This document shows, in pieces, positions 35,174 to 46,685 of a stretch of DNA of 64,000 bases. Location of the stretch: contig JAJNNX010000008.1 in NCBI GenBank assembly GCA_023159155.1, positions 372,001-436,000 of the forward strand. The letters are read 5' to 3'. The notes below the pieces were generated by a model. That model was given only the letters and a program-made list of their open reading frames with translations. It was not told where the DNA came from and searched no databases. The translations under genes were made by a program, and so were the position numbers. Every line of letters begins with the position of its first letter. Position 1 is the stretch's first letter. The DNA comes from Ustulina deusta (taxonomy: Eukaryota > Ascomycota > Sordariomycetes > Xylariales > Xylariaceae).

Positions 35174-36297
35174 CCTTCCTATCTATTGCCCGTGCTCAGT
35201 TTGTCTGTGGCTAAAAAGGAAGGTCTGTTTTTGTACGAGCTAGCGAGGAATATACATACATCCATAGCGTACACGCTGTAAGACAATGTTGATGACGACG
35301 TTGAGATCATTTCAGGGATACGTATCTATCCAAGCATCCCGTTCGTTCATTCATTTCATTTACTACTCGCATACAAATATCCATATCTAGCACACGTGGA
35401 TTTATTGACCTGCGCGCAAGCCGAGCAGAGGGAAACCGAGGTTCGCATAACCCACTGCATTATGCACCCACATACTTACTTACAGACGTACTGATGTATT
35501 ATCACCATCACGCACCGACAGACCAGACGAATTCATAACGTGAAATTCCGGTCGTGTCATATGCATTGTATTATACAAACTAGGACTATAAAATAACAAC
35601 GGCCAAAAGAAAATAAAAAATGAGAGAACATTCTTGCCGTGTAACACGGAACCACGTATCCGAGGCAGTAGAAGAACGCCAGCAAAGTCATATAACTTTA
35701 GTTCCATATATTCATTTCACTAAGTCGATGCTAGATAATGGATGATTGATAACCGATGGTGAAAGGTCCGACCCATTCCCATTCGTCTCCCTTTTTCCCC
35801 CACCCAATAAATATTTCCCCCGTTCCTGCGCCAGGGAAAATGCTGTGCTGTCCCGTCCAAAATGGGTGAAGCCAAGAAAAGGGATAGAAATGGATGGATA
35901 AGATGCCGTCCTCGGCAGTCTTTCTTGAAAAGACGCACTATACCGAACGACTTTTTTTTCTCCCAGAGGTTTTTAATACCTAATCCTCCTTGGTCCGCCT
36001 TTCTCCTTTTTCCCTCGCTCTTGTGCGAACGTAGGTTCATTGATTTGGATATATACCGCGGGGGACCATCTATGTAATGTGTGTATGTGCGTGTTTATTT
36101 GAACCGTTTTGCTTTTACTATCAGAGCTCGCCGCCAGTATCGTCCCGTGTTAATCGGCCGCTTTCCTGAGAAATCATGGATTCGGCGTCGCCCACTTGCT
36201 TGCGTTCCGATACCTCGGCGGGCTGGATGCGTTTTTGCATCATCTTCAAAGGCATAGCCATTCCTCGAGATGAGCTATCTCTCATGGCTGTGAGTTG
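35174..36297. other. Convergent 3' intergenic region, 1.1 kb
   Basis: It lies between the lyase and pyruvate dehydrogenase kinase stop codons. No gene recognised. Confidence 0.6.
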
Positions 36298-37836
36298 CTA
36301 CTGCAAAGGCTCTGACGAACTTGATAGGCGATTTAAGTGGAGATAAACATCCGTGCCGTATCTAATGAAGTAAAGTCAAAAATATCAGTCATCTCAGCTC
36401 AGAGAGTCAGGTGCAAAGGGACCCAACTTACCCTTCCATGCTGATAAGTTTCAAATCCCCGCCAAAATACCGAGCATAAAGTCTCGATATGGGTAAACCA
36501 TACCCAAAGCCCGCCATGGGGGCTTTAAAATCGCTCTTATCGAAGTCTGGATCAAGGCTCGGTGTCCGATCTACAGTGGTGTACATATATGTCCACACCA
36601 GTGGTATAGCACTTCGGGGAATACCACCACCCTCATCAGAGATTTTGATCGTAATGTCTTCCCGGCCTTCGGCGACTATTACCTTTGTGACGGGAAATTC
36701 CTGTTTATCTTGCCCATGTGCCTCGACCACCGCTCTTAACGAATTCTTTAACGTTTCAAATAGCATATGTGATAGGTGCCCCGGAACATACATAAAGTTT
36801 AAGTCTGGGTTGCAGACCAACTGAACCTTGGGGGCTTCGAAGAGCCCATAGTGGTCCTCACAGACGAAACGAGCATTCTCAATAGCCTCTTCGGCGAGAT
36901 CTCGAACGTTGGTCTTGGTGCAGATAATACCAACATAGGTGGGATCTCGGTGGTGGCTCTGGTCCGTGAGCGCAATATGCTGCCCTATAAGCATACGGAT
37001 TCCGATGCGCGACATATAGAAACGATCGAGGAATGACTGTATGTTATTGTCGATTTGCATCCGTTGCCGCTTGCGTTTATACTCTAAGATGCCCTGCGCC
37101 ATAGTTGTGACTACACCGTCGTGCCTCCTCTTGATGTGATGTAAGCACTGAGCGAATTTAGAATTGTAGGTTTGGAGTTCGGGCGGCCAGTCGCCCGCAT
37201 CATCGACCATGGCGAAGTATCTCCTGCCTCCTTGCTGCCTCTTGCCGCCATTTATTCCATTATGTCCTATGCGAGAGGAAGCATATTGCCCTTCGCGAAT
37301 GCTGGGGTTTGGTATCGCTTCAGACAGCATTGCGCCTTTGCCATTGTGAAATTTCCCAGGGTTCAGAAGCCGCTCCCGTACATCTCGTTCAAGGCTGGGG
37401 CGCGGTAAGCCGGTGATCTCCTGTGGCCGCGCGCGAGTCAGCGTGAGTTTCATGAACAATAGCTAGGAGTAGCTCATCTACGGACCTCGAACGACTGCGC
37501 ATACCAGTCTTGGACCTTCCTGACTGACGGCATCTCATTAAGCCCGTCGGGCAAGCTTGTGAGCTCTTCTACTCGATGCGCAAGGCGGATGGGGAGCTCT
37601 TCGGCGAGGAATTGGGAGGCGCGGAACAAGGTCCCTATTCATAGCAAAGAGACGCTGTTAGCCCGCGCCTCGCAGGTTACGGTGTCATGATAGACAGAGC
37701 TGAGGAATCAATCAATCATACCGACTGATGGCTTTTCGCCGAATTGTACCATCTGCCTTAAACTAACTCCAGTGGCCGGGAAGTTAGCATAGTGGCGGAT
37801 GGTGTCCATCAGCCGTTCGGACGCCTTCCACGACAT
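36298..37836 (-). CDS. Mitochondrial pyruvate dehydrogenase kinase
   Basis: Phosphorylates and switches off the E1 subunit of the mitochondrial pyruvate dehydrogenase complex (or a related 2-oxo-acid dehydrogenase). Four exons (37722..37836, 37486..37634, 36432..37420, 36298..36361) keep phase and give 438 residues. The N-terminal regulatory domain carries HYANFPATGVSLRQMVQFG, FLAEELPIRLAHRV and later VTTMAQGILEY and RFYMSRIGIRMLIGQH. The GHKL ATP site has the N-box (LFETLKNSLRAVVE), the G1 box DEGGGIPRSA and the G2 box GFGYGLPISRLYARYFGGDL. A low-complexity Gly/Lys/Asn insertion between the two domains looks lineage-specific. The last exon encodes only about 21 residues (YGTDVYLHLNRL). Confidence 0.92.
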
Positions 37837-39525
37837 GATGGGCGGACTAGCACGGCGAGCAAGAGAAGCGAATTGTCCCTGCCGGGTCCCTGGTTGTGGC
37901 GGATTTTAGCAGCTTCCGCAAATAGTTGTGCAGGCCATGGAGGAAGCGGATGGTGGTGGTGATGGTGGTTGGCCAACCACGGAAGGGAACCCCGCGGCCG
38001 AGACGATGACGATGACGGCCGAGGTATTGGGACAATGTAGCTAGCTACCTGGCTATGGTCGGGACAAGTAACAGGGCGAACAGCACAGAACACAAGCAAC
38101 GCCGCAAAAAAGCGAAGAAGGGGGGGATGGGGAAATTTTCAATGCACAAACAGTTCACGTGAGCATTGAAAAGAGGAAGCCGCAAGGGATCGAGAATAGG
38201 CGCATGAGTATGAGTAGGCCGTGTATGAGTAGAGCATGAGTAGTAGTATGGCTCGAGATCGTGTGACGGAGACTAGGACGAATCGACGGATTTGCTCGGT
38301 ACCTAGGCTCGAGGCGCCTCTCCGCGATAAGTCTAGGCTGGAAAGTTAATTCATTAACTCTGGACGACCGGGATTGGCTCGTGCCATCTTAGGTACTTCG
38401 CCTTAGCTTCCCTTGGTCTTCCACACTCCGTGTCCCTTGGTACTGTGCATTCTCCGTCGCCACGGCAGGAGCTTGCCCCGGACTGCTTCTGACCTTGCCG
38501 AATGCGTGCCATCATAGCCGAGGACATTCGAGTTCGTGAGGACGCCACTGGACCACCGGAAGGATTTGGAGCTCTCACTTGGAGGCTCCCGGTAAGGTGC
38601 ATGCTGGAGTCTGGAGTCTGGGGTGTCTTAGGTAGGTACTTACTGAGGTAATGTAGTAGCGCAGTTCACTAGCCACAGTTATTTGTTTTTTCAGGGTCTT
38701 GTGACGCTGTAAGTGTGGTCGTGAGTGTACCTAGTCGGTATACCTTCCGGTGGACGTTTTACTGCCTACTCGACTAACCTGTAGTAGTAGATGCCTTGAC
38801 GGCTGTTACATACATGTAGCCAGTGATCATCTGACGTCCACTTACTGCAGCCCTCTTTGTTGTTGCTGTTGGAGCTACCATGGATGATTGATTGCGGCAT
38901 TTTGCTGGCAGCAGTGTAGCCTGGTAACATAGTAGACTGGTCTTCAAATAATAGCTCGCGGATGCGGTATATTACTGCACACTGGTAGTAACAAGCAGCG
39001 AGGGGTGTGCATTTTTGTATGTATTGGTGTCGCTTGGAATCCCTAGGCAGGTTATTTCTGGGCGACCGAGGAATCCCAGCTGGCCAAGGATGCCAATGCC
39101 AGTGCCCGCCATTGACAGCCCGCTTTAAACTGCCAGGTAAGTAGGACCTAGTGTACTTCGATACTGTAAGTCTGCAGCAGGGCGGACAGGCTCTGAGGTG
39201 AGGCCTGGGAAGACCCATGCTAACTAAGTTTTATGGGTTTGGAATAGTCGTTTCTCAACAAGAGGTAAGCTCGGTATTCTTCCCCATTGTGAAAGCTGGG
39301 GAAGCTGTATCTCCCTATTCCAAATGCGGAAATAAAGACGGTTCAAGCTAAAAAGGAAATACCTATTAAAAGAATAAAAGAAATAAAAAAAGAGGGACCC
39401 CCACGCATGATGTGAAACCACCGGCATGAGGTACCCGGCGAAACTTCTTTTAACTTTCTCCAAGGATCCACAAGTCTTCGGACTCGCGCCTCATTCATGT
39501 GATTTTGGGAGTTTCCTTCAGTATC
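37837..39525. other. Divergent intergenic region, 1.7 kb
   Basis: Promoter side of the kinase gene and of the coiled-coil gene. It contains short trinucleotide runs (about 37946-38010). No gene seen. Confidence 0.55.
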
Positions 39526-40691
39526 ATGGCTGACATACCAGAGGAGTCTGACGACGAGCACGCGAGCTCGGTGCCCTATCGTCCGCATCGCCGAGACGAT
39601 AGCGATGTGTCTACGACTCATTTGTCTCCGCCGGCTTCTCCGTCCATGAGCCCATCCTCCTTGGAAATGTCTCCACTTTCACCGTTACGCCGTCCCTTCT
39701 CCCCCCCTACTCTGGCCCCGTCCTCGCCGTTATATCCACAATCGGATTCAGACCATCTGGGTCTAGATGACCGGGATCACGAGGACATCGCCGAGGACGG
39801 CAGAGACGTTCTCGTACGGCGCCTGAATAATCTCGTCGCCAGACTGAGGAGAGAGCATCATGTCAAGGACGAGAGTATCCATGCTCTGCACGCCAAGGTC
39901 GATGAGTTGGAGAATGTCTTGTATACTCGTGACTATTTATCCAAGACTGGATATAATGACCAAGACGGGAGTAATCTCTCTGGGGAGCCGACTCATCCAG
40001 ATAATCTACTGCCCTCTGGCATGTCGAGTCTTGCCTCAGCCACGCGTCCATCTCCATCGGCCAACGCTAGAGTTGATGACCAAGCCAATTCAAAGGCGAA
40101 ATCCCGTGCCTCAAAGATGACCATAGCACAAGCCGAGCAAGTAATAGTAGAAGCGCAGGATCTACATAAGAGCTTAGAAGTAGTCATCTCAAACCTCCGC
40201 GATCGACAAGAAGAGACCGAGGCAAGCTCCCTCTCTTGTGCTCTTTTGCCTCTATTATAAAACTCACTAACTCTGAATAGCACATTCACGCTCTTCTCAT
40301 CACAAGGCTAGAGCGCGCAGCACAGCGCATCATCTATTTAGAGGAACAGCTCGAAACCCTGTCAGTGTGGTCTCCTTCCTCTAATTCTCTCAGTTCAGCA
40401 CCTATCGGTTTTTTTCTTCTTTGCTTTCTCCAATATGTGCACTGACTGTTTTGGGGTCCCAGTGAAAGAGAGCGGAAGGAAAGCGACACAGAGCTGCTGA
40501 ACCTGCAGATTCAGCTGAAGGCCATCGAAGTGCAGTGCATGAGCTACGTGCCTCAGGGCGCCGACCAAGAGCTCAGCGAAAGCATAGGGGCATGGAAGAT
40601 GGAGTATTCGGCACTGAAGCAGAGGAGGGCGAGGAACAAGGAGTTGCATAATAATGGCACGCCTACGAGAAGAAGGCGAGCGGCAGAGTGA
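39526..40691 (+). CDS. Coiled-coil protein of unknown function
   Basis: Not assigned to a family. Three exons (39526..40221, 40281..40360, 40463..40691) give 334 residues. The N-terminal third is disordered, rich in Ser/Pro (SPPASPSMSPSS, SPLRRPFSPP), like a phosphorylated scaffold tail. From about residue 90 the protein is mostly heptad-like helix: VRRLNNLVARLRREH, ALHAKVDELENVL, MTIAQAEQVIVEAQ, then ITRLERAAQRIIYLEEQLE and LLNLQIQLKAIEVQ. It ends in a basic tail (RRARNKELHNN, TRRRRAAE). The first intron must be GC-AG (donor GAG/GCAAGC) because no GT donor keeps the frame. This looks like a cytoskeletal or spindle-type structural protein, which is only inference. Confidence 0.75.
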
Positions 40692-41143
40692 AGCGCCTTA
40701 CATGTCTCTCAGAGGATGTTATGCCCCATTACGACTGACGAAAAAGTTGACGACCAACTGCATTCTATTCTACAGTCCATATATAAAAGGACTGTAGACC
40801 TATCGGCGCCTGATGTTATTTGAGATACCCTAGGGAATAGCAACTGTAACTTTAATACACACAAACTATCGTGCACCACAACGAGACGTTACTCGCAACC
40901 CTTTTCATAGCCTCAATATCCGTGCAACAAAAAAAAAAGACGCTTATCACTAACTACATGCATCACGATGCATGAGGCTGATAACATGACTAAGGGGTAG
41001 CATTCAAGAACCCCCTATTGCAATCTACATTGATATATAGAAAGCCGACGTTTCACAGATTACAGCAAAAAAGGGGTATAGGCTGCAAATGCTGACGCAA
41101 GTATGAAAACCAATCAACAACACCAAGGGCGAAAGTCAAATAG
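40692..41143. other. Convergent 3' intergenic region
   Basis: 450 bp between the stop codons of the coiled-coil and WLM genes. No gene seen. Confidence 0.6.
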
Positions 41144-42163
41144 TTAAGAACCTTCGGGGGCGGACGCGTCTCCATTAGAGTCGGCCCGGGCCTGCTTCTG
41201 CTTCTTGATCCTCTCCTCGGCCGCTTTCGCCATGATCTCGCGCCTACTGAGCGTTGAGCCGGCCGCGGCGTCTGCGCTCTGACTCGACGACGACGACGAC
41301 CCACCGCTGCCGCCACCACCCAGCACAAACTCCCCGCCTGTCCAGCCTCCGTGGTCATACGCGATCTCCTCGCTGGGCTCGTAGAACTCGCTCTCGCCGA
41401 CGCTGTGGCCTCCGCTCTTCCAGTCGGCCTTGGCGACCTCGCGCTCGATCTGATGGCAGAGGTCCCAGAAGTTCCGGTCGTGGGGCCCGTGGACGTTATG
41501 CGCGAGCTCGTGGCACAGCGTGTTGCGGATGACCTTGTAATCGCGGTACCCGTCGTACGCGTCCGTGCGCAGACGCAGCTCAATCACCTCCCCACGATTG
41601 CGGTTCAGGCCCAGGATCCGCGTCGTCCCCTCGTGGCTGGACTCTGTGTACGCCAGGGGATCCATCTCGGTCAGGAGCCCGACGCTGAACTTGTGGGCGC
41701 GCATGGCGGCGCGGATCCCCGGGTCGGCCTTCAGACGTTCGAGAAAGGCGAGCGAGCGCTCCGGCCGCGGCAGGTGTGGCAGCGGCCGGAGCGTCATGAA
41801 TGTGTACTGGCCCTCCTCTTGCGCGCGCAAGGGGTCGCGCCTCGAGTACGCCCTCGGCGTGTTTTGGCGCGCCGAGGCAAGGTGGGCTTGCCGCGCTGCG
41901 GCTTTCTCGGAAGCGGCCTGTAGCAAGGCGATCTCGGCGCTCGAGGTGCCGAGGAGAGTGATCTTCTTGTTCTGCAGGTCTGCGACGGGGCGGTCGCCGA
42001 AGGGAGCCTTCAGCATCCCCAGCTTGGCCACCATGAGCTTTTGGTTGTCGACCGGTATGTGCAGAACATCTTGGATCTGGTTGGCGAGGTCGGTCACGGT
42101 TGCGTCTGGCAGCATGTCAAATGTGTGCGAATCGCCATGATGGAGCAATGCAATGGGAACCAT
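41144..42163 (-). CDS. UBL plus WLM metalloprotease-like protein
   Basis: Single-exon gene, 339 residues. Residues 1-72 form a ubiquitin-like domain (LHHGDSHTFDMLPDATVTDL, KLMVAKLGML, DLQNKKITLLG). The WLM domain (Wss1p-like metalloprotease) follows from about 115, with the metal site HELAHNVHGPHD (His218, Glu219, His222, His228). The UBL-WLM order is that of the fungal and plant proteins thought to act with p97/Cdc48 on ubiquitin- or SUMO-linked substrates, including DNA-protein crosslinks; this is family knowledge, not seen here. The C-terminus has Gly/Ser runs and a basic helix (AEERIKKQKQAR). Confidence 0.88.
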   Translation of the reverse strand: MVPIALLHHGDSHTFDMLPDATVTDLANQIQDVLHIPVDNQKLMVAKLGMLKAPFGDRPVADLQNKKITLLGTSSAEIALLQAASEKAAARQAHLASARQNTPRAYSRRDPLRAQEEGQYTFMTLRPLPHLPRPERSLAFLERLKADPGIRAAMRAHKFSVGLLTEMDPLAYTESSHEGTTRILGLNRNRGEVIELRLRTDAYDGYRDYKVIRNTLCHELAHNVHGPHDRNFWDLCHQIEREVAKADWKSGGHSVGESEFYEPSEEIAYDHGGWTGGEFVLGGGGSGGSSSSSSQSADAAAGSTLSRREIMAKAAEERIKKQKQARADSNGDASAPEGS

Positions 42164-43025
42164 TTCGGTGTCCCTTTACAAGGTCTTCTTATCCTCTGGT
42201 ATGAGTGCCCGTGGAAGACAACGTTGCTCTTTCAGATTTGTTGCACGAGATGGTGTTAACGGAGTGCACTGTAACTCGGAATAGTGCACACAAGACAAGG
42301 ATGAATGGATTAGAACAAAGCAATGCCCTTCCTACCTTTTAGCACTATAAAATACTTAGCGGAGACAGCTCTCAGTCGGTCGAAGGTTCTACAATCTGTT
42401 GATGTGTAATTGCACTTTCTGTAGGCAGCTTTGTCAGACGCAAGGATGGATGCGCCGCATCGCAACAGTGGTAGGTAGCTGGGTCCTTATCATTATCTGG
42501 CGAGCAAGACTGATTTGGCGTGCTGTAACAACCACCGAAAAGATCCAGGCTAGGTGGCGTGACATCATACTGAACCTATGGCATGTCCAAATGCTCCATC
42601 TAGGTACCTCAGTGCTGCCCAGGTGCCTAAGTATAGACCAAATATGCAACTAGTGGTGCATGGGCCACTTCCAACTTCGGCTCCGCCCCAAAGCAGCCCC
42701 AAATGAAACCAAAAGCTGGAGCTACCGCGCTAGGGATCCAATCATAGGTCCATCGCGTGTCTAGGTGTATTGTGTCCTTTCGACGGGGGAAGCATTTCTC
42801 AGTTCTTTTCTCAGTCCTGTTTTCTTGTTTAGTCTTTCCAACGTCGAAGCTGCAAACACGTTCATACCTAGTATAACAACCAACGATATCGTGACGGGGC
42901 CCTCCGCTCCCACACTGCTGCCCCCCAAGATACACACTCTCGACAACTCATCCCCGAAGACCGCATTGCGTCAGCGCATCGTGCCAAAACAGCTGCTTCC
43001 AGGAGCTAGCTCCTAACACGACATC
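42164..43025. other. Divergent promoter region between the WLM and HDEL-receptor genes
   Basis: 860 bp with no gene recognised. Confidence 0.6.
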
Positions 43026-43865
43026 ATGTCGCTCAACTTGTTCCGAGTCCTGGGTGTGTATTCGATGCCGCTGCCTCTGGTGGATCGCCGACTAATCCAT
43101 TGCTTCTTTTCTAGCGGACTTCTCCCATTTAACGTCAATTTTCATTCTCCTCCATAAAATGACAGAGCTTAATGTCAGTCTCTCGGAGGAAGCGGTGCAG
43201 TGCGGTAACTAACGACAACGTCAGGGCTGCACCGGCATATCATTCAAATCGCAAGCATTGTACCTCATTGTCTACGTCACTCGATATCTCGGTGCGTTGC
43301 TCTTCCGTCTTCCCTTTCACTGTTGCGTCCCAGACGGACACCAGCAGACTAATCCATCATGACACAACCAGACCTTTTCACCACCGAAAGCTACTACAAT
43401 ATCATCTTCAAGATCCTATTTATCAGCTCACAAGGCTACATTGTCTACCTGATGACGACCAAGTACAAGCCAACCCACGATCCGAACCTTGACACATTCC
43501 GCGTGCAATATTTACTCGGCGGTGCTGCGGTGCTGGCCGTTCTAATACCCTACCGCTACACATTATCCGAGATTCTATGGGCATTCTCGATCTGGCTGGA
43601 GTCGGTGGCAATCCTGCCGCAGCTGTTCATGCTGCAGCGCACGGGCGAGGCTGAGACCATTACGACGCACTACCTGTTCGCTCTAGGAATCTATCGTGGG
43701 CTCTACATCCCCAATTGGATTTACCGCTACTTCACCGAGCAAAATCACAAGCTGGATTGGATCGCCGTTATTGCCGGCATCATCCAGACTATTCTGTACT
43801 CGGATTTCTTCTGGATCTATTATACCAAGGTCATGAAGGGCAAGAAGTTCAAGCTGCCGGTATGA
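43026..43865 (+). CDS. ERD2: ER lumen protein-retaining (HDEL/KDEL) receptor
   Basis: Seven-helix Golgi receptor that returns HDEL-tagged proteins to the ER. Four exons (43026..43053, 43115..43173, 43225..43291, 43372..43865) keep phase and give 215 residues, the family length. The family hallmarks are FSHLTSIFILLHKM, GISFKSQALYLIVYVTRYLDLF, FRVQYLLGGAAVLA, ILWAFSIWLESVAILPQLFMLQRTGEAETITTHYLFALG, RGLYIPNWIYRYF and DFFWIYYTKVMKG. The first three exons are short (28, 59 and 67 nt). The usual Arg/Ser-Cys-Ser before GISFKSQ reads Asn-Gly-Cys-Thr here. Confidence 0.95.
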
Positions 43866-45169
43866 AAGATGGGCATTTGACCTGATTTCCTCTCAAGAAG
43901 CAACATACGGCGGGACCCATACAAGTGGAAAAGGAGGAATGTGTCCAGGCTCGACTTTGGGGGAAATGGCTAGAAGCTCCCCCGGCACCATCGATACACA
44001 ACATTCATATACATATTAATATGTACGTGGACTAGTGTAATCGACTGAGTATTGGTTTCTGAAAAAGTCACGGCTTTCGAAAGAGCATGACTGGCGTTTT
44101 GGCGGTGCAATTCGGAGTTGGTCGTGTAAGAAAGAAAGGGAGAAAAGCGCTCATCATCGAAGGTAACACGGTGTGGATTTGAGGGAACTAGGCAGCTAGG
44201 TGATCATGGTTCTAAATTCACTCTAGACATTGTAATTTTGTACATAACGATGTATTATTGGTCACAACGGAAATTCTGATCGTCTCAAATCGTACACACT
44301 CTTCAACATACCTAGTTGCAAACTACCCCTGAAATCCCATGCTCAGACCACAGCCAAAACTCGACCGGCGGCTACCCTGTCATCCCAAGATGTTGAGTTG
44401 TAGCAAAGGTGTCGTCGGGCTTTGATTAAGTACATGTAAGTGTAGACCTTGATTCGAAAAGGCCGCGTCATGGCTATACCAAGACGTCTAACTCGTACCT
44501 TGGTAGCCCGCGGGCATCTGGAGTAGCCGTCGCAGGTCGGCGAGTAAGGCTTCCGTGTTGTACTACACAGCAAATGCGAATACCATTTGGAGACCCTTTA
44601 CATAGATTTTCTGCGTGCATTTAGATATAGAGGAGTTTGTGCGATGGCCAAAGGCGGGCAAAGTGGAAGTATAGATAGAACCATGGATTCAATGGTTGAT
44701 AGATTGCAGATTGGTGTTAGCATACACGAGACGAATATAGCCCCAAAGCTCCAGAGATTCGAGTGGCTTAGGCACTGTCTATATATACTCGGGGAATTGC
44801 TCCTAACCGCCACTTGGATGGCATAGTACAACGACATAGAGCCCTACGCGTGGCTGGTCTCATTTTCCGGATGAGTGTATATCTCGACGCCCAAAGATAC
44901 AAGTGCGGACGAAATCGAAAACCTAGATGTCGGCTATTGGCCTAGACCACCGGGGTCGAACTGGGTGAGATCTTGAGAGAGTATACTGGAATGTAAAGAT
45001 TGGGGGCCAAGAGCGCGCTCCGTCGATTCATCATCTGTAGAGGGAAGAAAAGTCCCGTTGTCACCACGAAAGCTGATTGAGCTCTAGGGTTGAGAGGTTT
45101 TGTAGTCATTCAGACTACTCAAGCGTAACGGGTTAGTTGAGGGGGGGGGGCGGGGGAAGAGAGCTCATG
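43866..45169. other. Convergent 3' intergenic region, 1.3 kb
   Basis: No gene recognised; a run of G at 45137-45154 lies just past the next stop codon. Confidence 0.55.
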
Positions 45170-46685
45170 TCAGCTATGGGTGCTAATGCCACTGCCCCCT
45201 TCTCCATTTCTATTGACAGAGTCTCGCATGTCGGCCTCTTCACGTGAGGCCACGCTGTCTGACGCTTTGTCATGCCAAAAGAATGTCTTCGTTGTCCGCA
45301 CATTCGAAAGTAGGCGATGTGAGGTAGTTTCCTGACCGCCCACACGAATAACTTGTATCTGCTGAGCCCCGTATTGAGTTGCGTTCTTTGCAAGCATGAA
45401 TTTGATAGGCGGTACATCGCTCGTTTCAGATATAGAGCCCCTCTGCGTGTTGTTTCTAAATAGTCCAAGCCCCAAGCCGAGCGAGCGATCTCGACCTGGA
45501 TTATCGCGTTGCTTATCTGACAATGGAGACACTGGATAGGTTTGATCGCTTGTTGAGTCAGGACTAACGGGAGAAACGAAGGGAATTTCATTGACGGGGA
45601 GTTTCTGATGGTTTTGGGGTGACATCCCTTGTCTTAACTTATGAAGAAATTCGTTGGGGAATTGGCGCTGGCCAGTGGTTGCATTCGCTATACGCTTTGG
45701 TGAAATTGTATCGCCACGGAGTTTGCCAAACGTTGGCCAACACATCTGCCTTTTAGCTTCACTTGGGGAGTCGAGGGTGCCGTGTGTTACAACTGCTCGT
45801 TGTCTTCTGTACCAGAGGATATACAATGTAGCCAAGATAGACGAAAAGGACGATATAAGAAAGACCCCTAGTACAATGCCTGCTAACTGGCCCGTATTGA
45901 GATTCAAATCGGAGGATACTGGATTCAAACCATCCTTCGGTCATTAGACTGAAAATTGCTTGCTTAGAGGGATACATCGGACTTACGACAACAAGCGAAG
46001 TACTCTCCGCGGTATACGAAGTACTTTCCACGGTAGATGAAGGACTTTCCAGGGCACATGACGTGCCCCCAGCAGCCGACGAAGTGCGCACGACAGGAGA
46101 TGAAGTACTTCCCACAGGAGACAAAACACTCTCAACGACAGATGAAGCACTGGCCTTAACACTATCGATAGCATGCTGGGCACTTTCGCTAACGCTTGAT
46201 ATCACTGCCGACAGGCTAGATAACACTTCAGCCGACACGCTGGATGATACACTGGATGATACGCTGGACGACACACTGGACGACACGCTGGACGATACGC
46301 TGGACGACACGCTGGACGATACGCTGGACGACACGCTGGATGAGATCACGTCGTTGTAGAGTGGATTTGGAACGACAACAGGTTCTGGTGACTTAGGAGA
46401 ACCCTGCACATCTCGAGGACGATTATGTCTGGCCAAGGTTAAAACTTTAGGAGTAGGAGCCAATGTCGTCAAAGGGGACAGGCGGTTCGTTAATACCGCG
46501 TTTTTTTCAACGGGTTGATTTTTGTTAGCCCTTTTCATTTCGTTATACATGTTGATATCCCGAGTGGTGGCATGCGTCTTGAGGCTGAGATTTCGGAGAG
46601 GGTCAAAGTTGTGCACAGTAGCATCAGAACCGGATACAGGGAGCGCTACCAGGAATAGCAAGGATAAATGCTTGGTTCTTATCAT
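45170..46685 (-). CDS. Mucin-like single-pass membrane protein with SSVS repeats
   Basis: Two exons (45987..46685, 45170..45934) joined across a 52-nt intron (GTAAGT...CCGAAG) give 487 residues. A signal peptide (HLSLLFLVALPVSG) opens the protein. A Ser/Thr/Val-rich extracellular region follows, with nine 4-residue SSVS-type repeats and then degenerate STVEST/SYTAEST units, both suited to O-mannosylation. A transmembrane helix (AGIVLGVFLISSFSSILA and TLYILWYRRQR) begins near residue 250, and a cytosolic Ser/Pro-rich tail of about 210 residues ends the protein. The layout resembles fungal cell-wall stress sensors of the WSC/MID2 type, but there is no WSC domain, so the closest comparison is MID2-like; this is inference. 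The repeats are pure multiples of three, so copy-number change keeps the frame. Confidence 0.78.
46234..46341 (-). repeat. Nine-unit 12-bp coding minisatellite
   Basis: Nine 12-bp units of the type GAYACRCTGGAY (plus strand) encode SSVS on the minus strand. Units differ only at three silent or near-silent positions, which suggests recent homogenisation. Confidence 0.9.

Noticed and set aside
41351..42140. Long plus-strand frames antisense to the WLM gene
   Set aside because: GC-rich shadow; the sense HELAH metalloprotease is clear.
44940..44970. Possible reverse-strand tRNA T arm (AGTTCGACCCCGG)
   Set aside because: No anticodon or acceptor stem found nearby.
46063..46359. Plus-strand open frame with LDDT repeats
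   Set aside because: It is open only because the 12-bp repeat of the mucin-like gene has no stops on either strand.
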